Shown: positions 35,825-48,150, numbered from the stretch's first letter. The stretch: DNA of 64,000 nucleotides from Saxidomus purpurata (GCA_022818135.1 JAFMSR010000016.1:2432237-2496236); one strand, 5' to 3'. Made by a program: numbers and translations. Notes: generated from the sequence alone by a model not told the origin.

Positions 35825-36075
35825 CATATGACCAACGCCCCCGGAAGAGGTTTGTTATTTTAGGGTTCGGAGGATAGTCCAAGATACAGAAAGCGTCCCA
35901 AATCCAGAGAAACCCACTTCTTATACAATGCAAGGTGTATAACACCAATACATGGGACCTTGGTTTTTAAGTCTCATCCCAAAGACTGTTAGTAATTTTA
36001 GTTGGTCGCCCCGGGAATCGAACTTGCTACCCCGAGATTACAAGTCTCAGGCTCTACCGATTGACTCACTTTAAT
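35825..36075 (-). repeat. tRNA-derived SINE-like sequence
   Basis: Read on the minus strand, ATCGGTAGAGCCTGAGACTT resembles an A box and arm, and AAGTTCGATTCCC is a near-consensus B box. About 180 bp of non-tRNA body follows (with GGTCCCATGTATTGGTGT and GGGTTTCTCTGGATTTGGGA). Acceptor-stem pairing is weak, so it is a SINE rather than a tRNA gene. Confidence 0.55.
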
Positions 36076-36234
36076 TTATGACCAGCGTTTACTGCAAGAT
36101 ATCCTTTAAAATAGCTAAATATAAAACCCAGTGTTATGTTCAGAACCTAAAATACTTTGAAACTTAAGTAGGCTTCACAAAATGTTTAGTGTTCTTTACC
36201 ATTTTAACCTACCTTGTTATGAATGGAAACGTGG

Positions 36235-36887
36235 TGAATGAAATACGACCGTTCTGATCACGTGAACGCCGATCTAAAGATAGACTGCATATTAATAACT
36301 TGTTTATGTATACATGTATACGCCGTTTATCTTTTTGAAAAAGGTATTTCTTGTTATAACTGGCTGATACCTGTATTTGAGTGAGGGAGATACTTTATAA
36401 ACTTTGTATTGCTAGTTGCTGTCTGCAGAATGAGATAACACAGTCAATGATATGTAAACGCTTACTGTATGCAGTGTCGAATCAGTGTACATGACTGCCT
36501 GATGGTGTAGTAATTTAAATATTCTGAATTTTACCTCCATAAGTGTTACAATGATTTAAAGCATTAACAGGTACATTAGGCAATGTAAATGGCTTTTAAT
36601 TTATTTTTAAGCCGAGATCACAAACATGATTCCCACGCGCTTCAGCTAAAGTCGATCTACTTTGCAGGCGAAAGGAGAAGCCTATGGCTGTTCAAATTGT
36701 CAGGGTTTAGGGCGCTATACATTTCACTCATGCTGCTTTTTTTGTTCCTAAAAGCCAGGAGGTTTGCATATATCAGCGTACCTCTGCTTACGCCGCATAT
36801 GTTCCAGCCTCAAACGTCTAGGCCCTTCGCTTAATCATTTACAAAACTGGCATAACTAAAACAAGGAGTCACGTGACTCCATGTTAA
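36235..36887 (+). repeat. Dispersed 0.65-kb duplicate, copy 1
   Basis: Aligns along its length with 45731-46411 (shared phrases such as TGATCACGTGAACGC and TGCCTGATGGTGTAGTAATT). It ends in the palindromic GGAGTCACGTGACTCC. An 81-codon frame starting at 36589 is closed by an early stop in the other copy, so it is not called coding. Confidence 0.7.
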
Positions 36888-37077
36888 AAACCAAAATAGT
36901 TATGGTTCTTGGCAATAACTCTGTAATTAGCCAAGATAAAGTTATGGTTCTTGCACAGTGCACTTCCTCTCATTGTGCTTGACCATTGTATGAAGTTGTA
37001 CTTATTTTAAACCAGTAGTTTTCAAGTTATGCTTTATACAAGGAAAAGCAACAAAGGGCTATAACTCTGTAATTAGT
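36888..37077 (+). repeat. Family B fragment
   Basis: One and a half family B units (CAATAACTCTGTAATTAG, CACTTCCTCTCATTGTGCTT) without complete ends, cut at 37078 by a transposon end. Confidence 0.65.
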
Positions 37078-37078
37078 A

Positions 37079-37275
37079 AGGATGGGAACAAATACCGAAA
37101 TCAATATCGAATATATTCAAATATTTGCATGCAAATTTGATATGTTTGGTGTCCAAATTTAACATGTCCGAAATAATGTATTGAACTGCATGCTTTTCAA
37201 TGCTATACATAATTTGTATTCATAAACGAACAAGTTCTGTTTTTTGTTTAGACTGAAATTCTAAAATTATAGAAA
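37079..37275 (+). mobile_element. Partial copy of the hAT-like element end
   Basis: TAAGGATGGGAACAAATACC and about 190 bp of following sequence resemble the complement of the right end of 3331-8026. No matching other end was found nearby. Confidence 0.6.
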
Positions 37276-37276
37276 A

Positions 37277-37505
37277 TAGATGCCCACGTGCAACATGTCG
37301 AGCCCACCATCTCTCAAAAGGGCTAACTCCTTACTAAGTAGAGACAGGTCAAAAAACACCTGAGGCCACACCAAATTAATTTCTTGGTCATCGGAATATA
37401 TCCTAAAAACATGGGAGCGAGCGAGCGAATAAAAAATTAAAATATTTGTTTTCCCAATTCAACCATTTTTGAAGCGGGCGAAGAGCGATTTGGCAAAAAA
37501 AAAAT
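37277..37505 (+). repeat. Family F 5' fragment
   Basis: ATAGATGCCCACGTGCAACATG followed by TCGAGCC (written here as ATAGATGCCCACGTG, CAACATG, TCGAGCC) matches the complement of 61295-61321, the 5' end of family F. The rest is unassigned. Confidence 0.5.
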
Positions 37506-37508
37506 TAA

Positions 37509-39537
37509 ACTAGAATTGTATCCAAAGGACACGGATGCCCCCACTGTGCAGATGTGCTCATAAACAAGAGCAAGCATATCTGTATGTAAGATTTTTATGT
37601 GGAACTTTTTCATTCCACTGTTTCATTTCTGTACATATACCTAAAATGATCTACAGGTAACCTTATGTACATGTTAAATTAAATTACAAATGTAAAATTT
37701 ATATGTTCAATTATTTATATGGTATATAGTGAAAAAATCAACAAAGGGCCATAATTCTGTTAAATTTGGTCGCAACAAATTTATATGGTATATAGTGAAA
37801 AAATCAACAAAGGGCCATAATTCTGTTAAATTTGGTCGCAACAAAAATTTCTTCCTTTACTACCATCTACACATTAAAGCTGTTCATCCCTGGAAGTTTA
37901 AGCAAAATCTGCCATCCGGTTTAAGAGGAGTTGCGTTCACAATATTTCTATATGGTATATAGTGAAAAACTTAACAAAGGGCCATAATTCTGTTAAATTT
38001 GGTCGCAACAAAAATTCCTTCCTTTACTACCATCTACACATTAAGGTTGTTCATCCCTGGAAGTTTAAGCAAAATCTGCCAACCAGTTTAAGAGGAGTTG
38101 CGTTCACAAAATTTCTATATGGTATATAGTGAAAAAATCAACAAAGGGCCATAATTCTGTTAAATTTGGCCGCAGCAAAAATTCCTTCCTTTACTGCCAT
38201 CTACACATTAAGGTTGTTCATCCCTGGAAGTTTAAGCAAACATGGTTCATACAGAAGTTCTGAGACAAAATTCAAGTACTTTTCAAGGACTTTTCAAGGA
38301 CTTTTTCTAATTTTCAAGGACTAAAATGATGCGAAAAATTCGACTTCATGTCGGGATACATAGTCAAATGTCGCCTTAAATCATATTTGGAAGACAATGT
38401 AATATGCATCTTGGTTATTCAAATTAATATCAAGCAAAATACATGTCTTGAAAATCGCAATATTTACTTGTTATTCAAATCTGGATTTTTTGTCATGAGG
38501 AACGACTGTATTGACTCATTGGAACGTTTATTTATCAGATTTTGTTTATCATGTTAATAAATGCTTCTTTTCTCGTTGATGACTCTTCAATGCATTTTCG
38601 CCCATAATGCGCTATGTCTATAAGTTTATTCAACACAACGCAAGTACACTTGTGTTTGTTCCCCTTAAACTCCTTTATCCATGCTTTATAACTATCATTC
38701 GTGAGCAATGTCGATGAGAAAATGCATTTTCACAAATTTTCCGCGACCATGACTTTTGGTAAAGGGAAATCACTCCGGGAGCAAGCGTGTCTAAATTCCC
38801 GAATCCGGTACGTAGTTGATACATCACACGTCAGCATGTTCGATGGATTGATACGTATAGACTGTTTTCTCGTCATTTTAATGCGTGATACAATAATTTT
38901 GGACGTTTTTTACGCAGAACATACAAATTCAATGACTTTTAAAGAAATTCACTAGTTTCATTTTCAAATTCAAGTACTTTTCAAGGACTTTTTCCCAGCA
39001 CAGAATTCAAGTACTTTTCAAGCACTTGACTCAAATTCAAGTACTTTTCAAGGCCTGTGCGAACCATGGCAAAATCTGCCATCCGGTTTAAGAGGAGTTG
39101 CGTTCACAAAATTTCTACATAGTATATAGTGAAAAAATCAACAAAGGGCCATAATTCTGTTAAATTTGGTCGCAGCAAAAATTCCTTTCTTTACTACCAT
39201 CTACACATTAAGGTTGTTCATCCCTGGAAGTTTAAGCAAAATCTGCCATCCGGTTTAAGAGGAGTTGCGTTCACAAGATATATAGTGAAAAAATCAACAA
39301 AGGGCCATAATTCTGTTAAATTTGGTCGCCGCGAAAATTCCTTCCTTTACTACCATCTACACATTAAGGTTGTTCATCCCTGGAAGTTTAAGCAAAATCT
39401 GCCATCCGGTTTAAGAGGAGTTGCGTTCACAAGATTTCGGGACGTACAGACGGACTGACGGACTGACGGACTGACGGACGGACGGACGGACAAGTGCAAC
39501 GCTATATGCACCCCACTTTGTGGGGGGCATAAAAACT
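37509..39537 (+). repeat. Family G tandem-unit element, interrupted
   Basis: The 5' part GTATCC-AAA-GGACAC then GATGCCCCC; the 3' hairpin CCCCAC-TTT-GTGGGG then GGCATAAAAA; about six internal units near 175 bp with GGGCCATAATTCTGTTAAAT and CATCCCTGGAAGTTTAAGC. A GGAC/GACT run precedes the 3' end. A transposon interrupts one unit at 38241-39068. Open frames across the units are repeat translations. Confidence 0.75.
38241..39068. mobile_element. 828-bp DNA transposon with 5-bp duplication GCAAA
   Basis: CATGGTTC at the left matches GAACCATG at the right, extending to about 14 bp with two mismatches. GCAAA is duplicated at 38236-38240 and 39069-39073, and the uninterrupted unit has it once. Subterminal regions are rich in TTCAAGTACTTTTCAAGGAC. 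Two short frames (38348-38557, 38701-38955) have no recognisable domain. A truncated copy is at 12133-12592. Confidence 0.75.
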
Positions 39538-39571
39538 CCTCACAAAAACAAATATTCACTGTCAAAACAGA

Positions 39572-40084
39572 TAAAACAAGATGGCCCTTTATCGCTCACC
39601 CGAGTACAACTGCTTTTAACAAAGTTGCTAGAAATCATCGAAACAACCTTTCTGACAAATTTCCAGGACATTTGGGCTTAAAATGTTACCTCTAGAGTGT
39701 TAACAAAGTTTTTCCATATTTGGGCTCTGTGACCTAGTTTTTGACCCCAGATGACCCATATTAAAACTTGAGCTAGAAATCAACCAAACAACCTTTCTGA
39801 CAAATTTCCAGGATATTTGGACTGAAACAGTAGCCTCTAGAGCCTTAACAAGATTTTTCTATTTTTGGGTCATGTGACCTAGTTTTTCATCCGAGATGAC
39901 CCATATTCGAACTCGTCCGAGTAATTACTGGGACAAACATCCTGACCAAGTTTCGTGACAATTGAGGCAAAAATGTGACCACTAGAGTGTTAACGAACTA
40001 AATGTGGACGGACGACGGACAACGGACGACAGACAATCATCGATCCTAATAGCTCACCCTGAGCCAGCTCAGGTGAGCTAAAAA
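39572..40084 (+). repeat. Family C' element, complete
   Basis: ACAAGATGGCCCTTTATCGC start, two to three 150-bp units with TGACCTAGTTTTTGACCC, a GACGGACGACGG run, the 3' hairpin CCTGAG-CCAG-CTCAGG and GGTGAGCTAAAAA. Confidence 0.75.
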
Positions 40085-40129
40085 CTACAATATAAGCTAT
40101 TAATAGTAACAACAAAGGGAAGTAATTCT

Positions 40130-40825
40130 AAAAACAAGGGTAGCTCATGGTGGTGAACATTTTTGCCAAGTTACATCAAAATCCCTCCATGCATGAAGAA
40201 GAAATGCTCCGGACAAAGATATTCTTGAATTTGACCTTTAAACTCTAAGTGTGACCTTGACCTTAGACCTAGGAACCTGGTTCTTGTGCATGACACTCTG
40301 TCTCATGGTGGTGATCACGTGTGCCAAGTAACATCAAAATCCCTCCATGCATGAAGAAGAATTGCTCCAGACAAAGTCATTCTTGAATTATTCTTGTATC
40401 TGACCTTTGGCCTCTAAGTGTGACCTTGACCTTGGAACTAGGGACCTGGTTCTTGCGCATGACACTCTATCTCATGATGGTGAACATTTGTACCAAGTTA
40501 CATCAAAATCCCTCCATGCATGAAGTAGATATGCTCCGGACAATGTCATTCTTGAATTTCACCTTTAACCTCTAAAAATGGCCTTGACCTTACACCTCGG
40601 GACCTGGTTCTGGCGCATGACACTCCATTTCATGATGGTGAACATTTGTGCCAAGTTATTTAAGAATCCCTTGATCTATGGATAAGTTACAGCCTGGACA
40701 AACTAAACTCAGACGAACACAAGCACGCACACACGCAAGCACTGCACATGGATGCACGCACGCACATACATCAAACAGCCATTTGGACAACTATATCGAG
40801 CTTTCGCAAGCAGCTCGATAACAAA
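40130..40825 (+). repeat. Family F element
   Basis: Three units of about 160 bp with CATCAAAATCCCTCCATGCA and GACCTGGTTCTTGCGCATGA, then a GCAC-rich microsatellite (about 40715-40768) and a 3' hairpin with TATCGAGCT/AGCTCGATA arms. Confidence 0.65.
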
Positions 40826-40977
40826 AATGAAACATATCCATTTTCAATCATAACCTAAATTGAGTGTTTAGAATTTTTTACACTGGAATATTGTCATTAC
40901 GCACCCCTGACGTATATATGTTGTGTTTCCTTGACGGGTATGTAAAGAGCAGAAATATAGAGTCACAAACATGTCAC

Positions 40978-41172
40978 GTGGAGTTCCTGTGCAATGCACT
41001 TCCTCTCAATGTACTTGACCATTGTATGAAGTTGTATTGAATTGCAACCAGTAGTTTTCAATCTATGCTCCTGACAAGGAAAATGCAAAGGACCGGCCGC
41101 CCAACCAACCGACCGACCAACCACCAGGTGTCTCCTATGTACGCACCTAAACTTCTTTTTGGGGGTATAATA
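40978..41172 (+). repeat. Family B 3' fragment
   Basis: One family B unit, a CCGA/CCAA run and the 3' end AAACTTCTTTTTGGGGGTAT. Confidence 0.65.
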
Positions 41173-41660
41173 ATTATTACTCTGAAGAGGTGACTAGGTG
41201 ATAATTGCTATAAGAGCCTGTAGAATTGTGTTAATTTTGTTTTGATAATCAAATTTGCTCATTTTCTAATTGGTCAGTTGTAACAAATAGGTGTTTATTG
41301 ATTTGTTTTCTATTTTGAAAATATTCTTTTGTTTGAAAAGGGTCAATGAATAACCAGTCTAACACTTTCCTCACTAAGTTATATAACGTATCCAGCCACA
41401 TGCTGATTTGCCTGACAATTTGTCACAAAATTACTGTGCATAGAAGACATGATCGAGGCATTAATGAAGACACCTTAAAATTAATGTTTCTACATTTCTC
41501 CTAGCTTCTTTTTTACTTTTAACGTTTTTATGCTTTCAGGTTTGCTCAATTCTGCAAAACAAGAAAGAGATCCTTGAACAATGGGGAAACAATGACAGGG
41601 GTAGTCGAAAACAATTTTGTGTAAGAACAGTTTCTGATTAAGAGACATTAGTTTAAGCTG
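41173..41660. other. No feature recognised
   Basis: AT-rich unique sequence. Confidence 0.5.
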
Positions 41661-41666
41661 AGAAAC

Positions 41667-43962
41667 TAACAAGAGCTGTCCATAAGACAGCAAGCTCGAG
41701 TATTGTGGGTGCTTGCTAAGCAAACAAAACTTTTATCAGTCAAATAGCAAAACAAAATTCTGCTAACTATTAAGTACAAGAGGGCCAAGGTGGCCCTATA
41801 TCGCTCACCTTGGTACAAGTCCACTTGCCTGGTGGAAGATCACTAGATAATGTTATATACAATAAGTTTTCCTACATACGTCTTTGTAAAACAAGTGACC
41901 CCCCCCCCCCCACGGGCAAGGTCAATTTTGACCCCAGGGGCATAATTTGAACAAACTTTGAAGATGCTTAATATGCCTATGTAAAACTAAGTGACTACCC
42001 CACGGGGTCAATTTTGACCTGGGGGTCATAATTTGAACAATCTTGGTAGAGGTCCACCAGACAATGATACATGCCAAATATCTAAGCTCTAGGCCTTGTG
42101 GTTTCAGAGAAGAAGATTTTTAAAGTTTTTCCTATATATTCCTATGCAAAACTAAGTGACCATCCGCACGGGGTCAATTTTGACCCGTGGGTCTTAATTT
42201 GAACAATCTTGGTACAGGTCTATTAGACAATGTTACATGCCAAATATCAAAGCTCTAGGCCTTGTGATCTCAGAAAAGAAGATTTTTAAAGTTTTTCCTA
42301 TATAAGCCTATGTAAAACTAAGTGACCTCCCCATGCAGGGTCAATTTTGATCCGGGGCTCATAATTTTAGCTCTCTTGGTAGAGGTCCACTAGCCAATGC
42401 TACATGTCAAATATCTAAGCTCTAGGCCTTGTGGTTTCAGAGAAGAAGTTTTTCCTATTTGTTGCCATAGTAACCAGAGTTCTGCATTTAATGAAATTCT
42501 TTGAACACTTTGGTAGAGCTTCATGCAAGGAACGTCCCTGCTTAGTTTCATCAACACTGGCCTAGTGGTTTCAGAGGAGATGTCATTTGAATCAAAATGT
42601 TGACGGACGACGGACAATCATTTATCAGAAAAGCTCTCCTTGGCGAAAAATAGAGTTTTTAAGTCTAAACTTGTTTAGATAAACAAGAGGGCCAAGATGG
42701 CCCTATATCGCTCACCTTCGTACAAGTTCACTTGCCTCGTGGAAGATCACTAGATAATGTTATATACCAAATAAGTTTTCCTATATACGCCTTTGTAAAA
42801 CAAATGATCCCCCCCCCCGCGGGCAGGGTCAATTTTGACCCCAGGGGCATAATTTGAACAAACTTTGAAGAGGTCTACAAGGCAATGCTACATGCCGAAT
42901 ATCTAAGCTCTAGGCCTTGTGGTTTCAGAGAAAAAGATTTTTAAAGTTTTCCCTATATAAGCCTATGTAAAACCAAGTGACCCCCCGGTGCAGGGTCAGT
43001 TTTGACAAGTGACCCCCCCCCACGGGCAAGGTCAATTTTGACCCCAGGGGCATAATTTGAACAAACTTTGAAGATGCTTAATATGCCTATGTAAAACTAA
43101 GTGACTACCCCGCGGTTAGCAAGCTCGAGTATTGTGGGTGCTTGCTAAGCAAACAAAACTTTTATCAGTTAAATAGCAAAACAAAATTCTGCTAACTATT
43201 AAGTACAAGAGGGCCAAGGTGGCCCTATATCGCTCACCTTGGTACAAGTCCACTTGCCTGGTGGAAGATCACTAGATAATGTTATATACAATAAGTTTTC
43301 CTACATACGTCTTTGTAAAACAAGTGACCCCCCCCCCCACGGGCAAGGTCAATTTTGACCCCAGGGGCATAATTTGAACAAACTTTGAAGATGCTTAATA
43401 TGCCTATGTAAAACTAAGTGACTACCCCGCGGGGTCAATTTTGACCTGGGGGTCATAATTTGAACAATCTTGGTAGAGGTCCACTAGACAATGCTACATG
43501 CCAAATATCTTAGCTCTAGGCCTTGTGGTTTCAGAGAAGAAGATTTTTAAAGTTTTTCCTATATATGCCTATGCAAAAACTAAGTGCCCACCAGCGCGGG
43601 GTCAATTTTGACCTGGGGGTCATAATTTGAACAATCTTGGTAGAGGTCCACTAGACAATGCTACATGCCAAATATCTAAGCTCTAGGCCTTGTGGTTTCA
43701 GAGAAGAAGATTTTTAAAGTTTTTCCTATTTGTTGCCATAGCAACCAGAGTTCTGCATGGAATGGAATTCTTTGAACAACTTTGATAGAGCTTCATGCAA
43801 GGAACATCCCTGCAAAGTCTCATCAACATTGGCCCAGTGGTTTCAGAGGAGATGTCGTTTGAAGGAAATGGTGGACGGACGGACGCACGGATGTACGACG
43901 GACCCCGGACGGAAAGCGATCCTAATAGCTCACTCTGGCACTTTGTGCCAGGTGAGCTAAAA
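41667..43962 (+). repeat. Cluster of family E and C copies with internal duplication
   Basis: A family E 5' fragment (41667-41770), then family C copies starting at 41776, 42684 and 43208, the first and last ending near 42648 and 43960. The block of about 310 bp at 41691-42000 recurs at 43120-43428 with the same E-to-C junction, so that junction was duplicated rather than formed twice. Poly-C runs at 41901 and 43329 vary in length. Confidence 0.65.
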
Positions 43963-44825
43963 ACAAGAGCTGTCAATAGACAGCGCGCTCGACTATTCTC
44001 AGTGATGACAATATAAAACAATATCCATCCTGGAGGATATTGTTAAAGTGTAGTTAATCACAGGAACTTGTAAATAGAAAAGAGTGTAAATAAATCAAAG
44101 CACTGAAAGTCTTCGGAGTCCTCTGCAAAATTGGGCACAAGGGGGGTTTTCTTACAGACAATGAGTGATCATTTGTATCAATTCTTCGAGAGCAGTACTT
44201 GATTTTAGTTACTAACCGTTTATTTTTATCACAGAGCTGTAGTTCATTGATAACACATCATGTTGCATTTGTTTCTTTTTAAAAAACATAGTTTTGCTTG
44301 AGACTTTTTGATTAAGTAAAATACAGTGCTTTCAATCTGTATATATCTGATTATTAACCAGCTTTGTTTATGAGACATCCTTTCTTCAGGAATACGTGAC
44401 ACGACCTACTCAGCACTTTAAAGCTGCTCGCTCTCAGATATTTGTAAAATAAATAATGTTCTTCAAACTATATACAATACTATATTTTATAGCAGTATAC
44501 ATTCTAGTCAATTATATCGGTACGCTACCAAATGATAAAGCGTTCGAAACGCTTTTAAAATTCCAGTATAAACATATAGTGTAGCCACGGACCTATATAC
44601 ACATGGATTGGCAACTCTCGTATTTTCTTATACAAGTTCAACCTATTTGTCGCAGACTGCGAGACTTTAGCATCGATGAACAATATCCGTTAAACATACC
44701 AAATACATGTACTTTTTAAGTGGACGTTTATCTCATACAACAACAATATCCTATCAGAAATCATAAAAGAAAGCGTAGATCTACATTAACTTAAAAGTTT
44801 CAGCGGATTTTTGAAAACATTTCAT
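43963..44825. other. Family E 5' fragment then unique sequence
   Basis: AACAAGAGCTGTC-AAT-AGACAGC and GCTCGAC (43963-43993) start a family E copy that is lost after a few tens of bases. The rest is unique except for a solo end of the 228-bp MITE at 44584-44606. Confidence 0.5.
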
Positions 44826-44828
44826 TAA

Positions 44829-45729
44829 ACAAGAGGGCCAAGATGGCCCTATATCGCTCACCTTGGTACAAGTCCACTTGCCTGGTGGAAGATCAATAGA
44901 TAATGTTACCAAATAAGTTTTCCTATATACGCCTTTGTAAAACAAATGATCCCCCCTCCCCCCGGGCAAGGTCAATTTTGACCCCAGGGGCATAATTTGA
45001 ACAAACTTTGAAGAGGTCTACTAGGCAATGCTACATGCCAAATATCTAAGCTCTAGGCCTTGTGGTTTCAGAGAAAAAGATTTTTAAAGTTTTCCCTATA
45101 TAAGCCTATGTAAAACTAAGTGACCCCCGGTGCGGGGTCAATTTTGACCCAGGGGTCATAATTTGAACAATCTTGGTAGAGGTCCACTAGCCAATGCTAC
45201 ATGCCAAATATCTAAGCTCTAGGCCTTGTGGTTTCAAAGAAGATTTTTAAAGTTTTTACTATATAAGCCTATGTAAAACTAAGTGACCCCCGGTGTGGGG
45301 TCAATTTTGATCCGAGGGTCATAATTTGAACAATCTTCGAAGAGGTTCACTAGCCAATGCTACATGCCAAATATCTAAGCTCTAGGCCTTGTGCAGGGTC
45401 AATTTTGATCCGGGGGTCATAATTTGAACCACTAGACAATGCTACATGCCAAATATCTTAGCTCTAGGCCTTGTGGTTTCAGAGAAGATTTTTAAAGTTT
45501 TTCCTATTTGTTGCCATAGCAACCAGAGTTCTGCATGGAATGGAATTCTTTGAACAACTTTGATAGAGCTTCATGCAAGGAACATCCCTGCTTAGTTTTA
45601 TCAACATTGGCCCAGTGGTTTCAGAGGAGATGTCGTTTGAAGGAAATGGTGGACGGACAGACGGACGGACGCCGGACGGAATGCGATCCTAATAGCTCAC
45701 TCTGGTACTTTGTGCCAGGTGAGCTAAAA
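44829..45729 (+). repeat. Family C element, complete
   Basis: The 5' hairpin AGGGCCAAGATGGCCCT; about four units; terminal block with TTCTGCATGGAATGGAATTC; GGACGGACAGACGGACGG; 3' end CACTCTGGTACTTTGTGCCA with GGTGAGCTAAAAA. Confidence 0.75.
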
Positions 45730-45730
45730 A

Positions 45731-46411
45731 GTTGTGAATGAAATATGATTGTTCTGATCACGTGAACGCAGATCTGAAGATAGACTGCATATTGATAACT
45801 TGTTTATGTATACATGTTTACGCCGTTCATCTTTTTAAAAAGAGATATTTCTTGTTAGTACTGGCTGATATCTGAGTGAGGGAGACACTTTATAAAGTTG
45901 TATTTCTAGTTGCTGTATTGCAGAATGAGTTTACACAGTCGCTGACATGTAAAAACGCTAACCGTATGCAGTGTCAGATCAGTGTACATTGCTGCCTGAT
46001 GGTGTAGTAATTTAAGTATTCTGAATTTAGCCTACATTAGTGTTACAATGATTGTAAGCATTTACACGTATATTTGGAAATGGAAATGGCTTTTAATTAA
46101 TTTTTAAGTCGAGATCGCAAATACAATCCCCGCGCGTTTCAGCTAACGTCGATCTACTTTGTAGGCGAAAGGAGAAACCTATGGCCGTTCAAATTGTCAG
46201 GGTTTGTGGGGGATATTCGTTTGACGCATGCCGGCGTACGCCGCTCTATTCGTTTCTAACAGCCAGGATGAATTCGGCATTTTGAGAAATGAGATTTGGA
46301 TATACCGGCGTATCCTGGCTTACGCCGCATCCTGCATCAAACGAATAGGCCCTTCGCTGAGTCGTTTTTAAAAATTGGCTACTAAAACAAGGAGTCACAT
46401 GACTCCTTGTT
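45731..46411 (+). repeat. Dispersed 0.65-kb duplicate, copy 2
   Basis: Partner of 36235-36887 with scattered substitutions and small indels. It ends in a perfect palindrome at 46386-46411 (AACAAGGAGTCA, CA, TGACTCCTTGTT). Confidence 0.7.
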
Positions 46412-46495
46412 AAAAAGGCTTGTTGAATGGTCAATAGTAAGAACATTATAATAAGATAATAGAATTAAGGCATATTGTATCATTAGAAAAACATA

Positions 46496-47365
46496 ATTAT
46501 GTCAAAATGCTTGATACAGTCACCTCCTCCTGTACACAGGTTCGGATCATGATGGTGAACAAGTGTGCAAAGTTTGAAAGCCAGATGACAATTGAATTGG
46601 AAAATATTTGAGGTCGTACGCAAACTTTAACGTAAATTCTAAGTCGAAAAAGGGGCATAATTCTATCAAATTGCTTGATACAGTGACCTCCTCCTGTGTA
46701 CAGATTGGGGGCTTGATGGTGAACAAGCGTGCGAAGTTTCAAAGCCAGATGTCAATGGACTTTGAAAATATTTGAGGTGGTACGCAAACTTTAACGTAAA
46801 TTCTAAGTCGAAAAAGGGGCATAATTCTGTCAAAATGCTTGATACAGTGACCTCCTCCTGTGTACAGGTTGGGGGCATGATGGTGAACAAGCGTGCAAAG
46901 TTTCAAAGCCAGATGTCAATGGACTTTGAAAATATTTGAGGTGGTACGCAAACTTTAACGTAAATTTTAAGTCGAAAAAGGGGCATAATTTTGTCAAAAT
47001 GCTTGATAGAGTTACCTCCTCCTGTGTACAGGTTGGGGGCATGATGGTAAACAAGCGTGCGAAGTTTCAAAGCCAGATGTCAATGGACTTTGAAAATATT
47101 TGAGGTGGTACGCAAACTTTAACGTAAATTTTAAGTAGAAAAAGGGGCATAATTTTGTCAAAGTGCTTGATAGAGTTACCTCCTCCTGTGTACAGGTTGG
47201 GGGCATGATGGTGAACAAGTGTGCAAAGTTTCAAAGCCATATGTCAATGGACTTTGAAAATATTTGAGGTGGTACGCAAACTTTAACATAAGTGGTTACG
47301 CCGACGCCGACGCTCGGGTGACTAGGATAGCTCTCCTTATTCTTCGAATAGTCGAGCTAAAAATT
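46496..47365 (+). repeat. Family E-type array, five 164-bp units
   Basis: Units carrying ACCTCCTCCTGTGTACAGGT and TTTGAAAATATTTGAGGTGG repeat at about 164 bp. The 3' end has GCCGACGCCGACGCTCGG and ATAGTCGAGCTAAAAA. Minus-strand open frames recurring at the same period are repeat translations. Confidence 0.75.
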
Positions 47366-48150
47366 TGCGGTGGGTGGGTGAAGGTCACTGTTTCTAAAAA
47401 TAGAAATTTTATCTATATCTTAAAAAATAAAAAATAAATTTGGAGGCGGGGTGGGGGGATTAGGGGGTGTCAATGTTACTGGGGTTTTTTTTAATTCTCT
47501 TTTTTTTTTGGTGATATATCACTGTTTTTTCAGGGGGTTTTGGGTTTTGCGGTGTTACTAGTTTTATCTTTATGACAGCACCACTGATGTTGATGGGACA
47601 ACGACTATCAAGAAAACGACGATTATGATGAAACTGATTATCAATGAATTTAATTGCAAGGATAAATCTCTTCATAATGATGATTATAATGATGGTGTTA
47701 ATGTTCAATTTTGTATTAGCTCTACAGTATTGTTAGGATAATGGTGAATGGTATAATGATGAAGATTTTTTAATAATGAACGTAACCAAGATTTCATATG
47801 ACTCTAGAATTGTTTGAGATCATACTTGAACCTGTACAAAACATATAATTATCTCTTTGCATAAAGTTTAATAAAATAAAAGTTATTATAAAACACTATA
47901 AACTAACTTCCATGTGTTTAGTCCTGGTTTTATTTCAAGAACATAAATATAGGTAATACAAACACCAGTAAGAAAGGACCAAGCAATGCCTTGTAAAGAG
48001 CATTTCCCCATCAGTGTCCCAAATCTGTTCTTCAATTATCTACTTAAGATCAAATCTCCACAATTTAAGCCACCCCGCTATTAAGGCCAGTTTGTCACAA
48101 AACCAATGGTGACCTTAATAGTGGAGTTTTACTGTACTTTGTGTACTTAC
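47366..48150. other. Intron; low-complexity start
   Basis: G-rich/T-rich low-complexity sequence at 47368-47530, then unique AT-rich sequence down to the splice donor of the Ig exon. Confidence 0.55.

Noticed and set aside
35998..36075. Functional tRNA gene on the minus strand
   Set aside because: The B box is good but the acceptor stem does not pair and a SINE-like body follows.
36589..36834. 81-codon plus-strand frame
   Set aside because: The homologous copy at 46084 has a stop at the fifth codon, so coding is not conserved.
37729..39458. Repeated KKSTKGHNSVKFGR-type peptides
   Set aside because: They are translations of the 175-bp family G unit, not a tandem-repeat protein gene.
46497..47218. 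Four similar minus-strand frames of 66-81 codons
   Set aside because: They recur at the 164-bp unit period of the family E array, with no start or splice signals.
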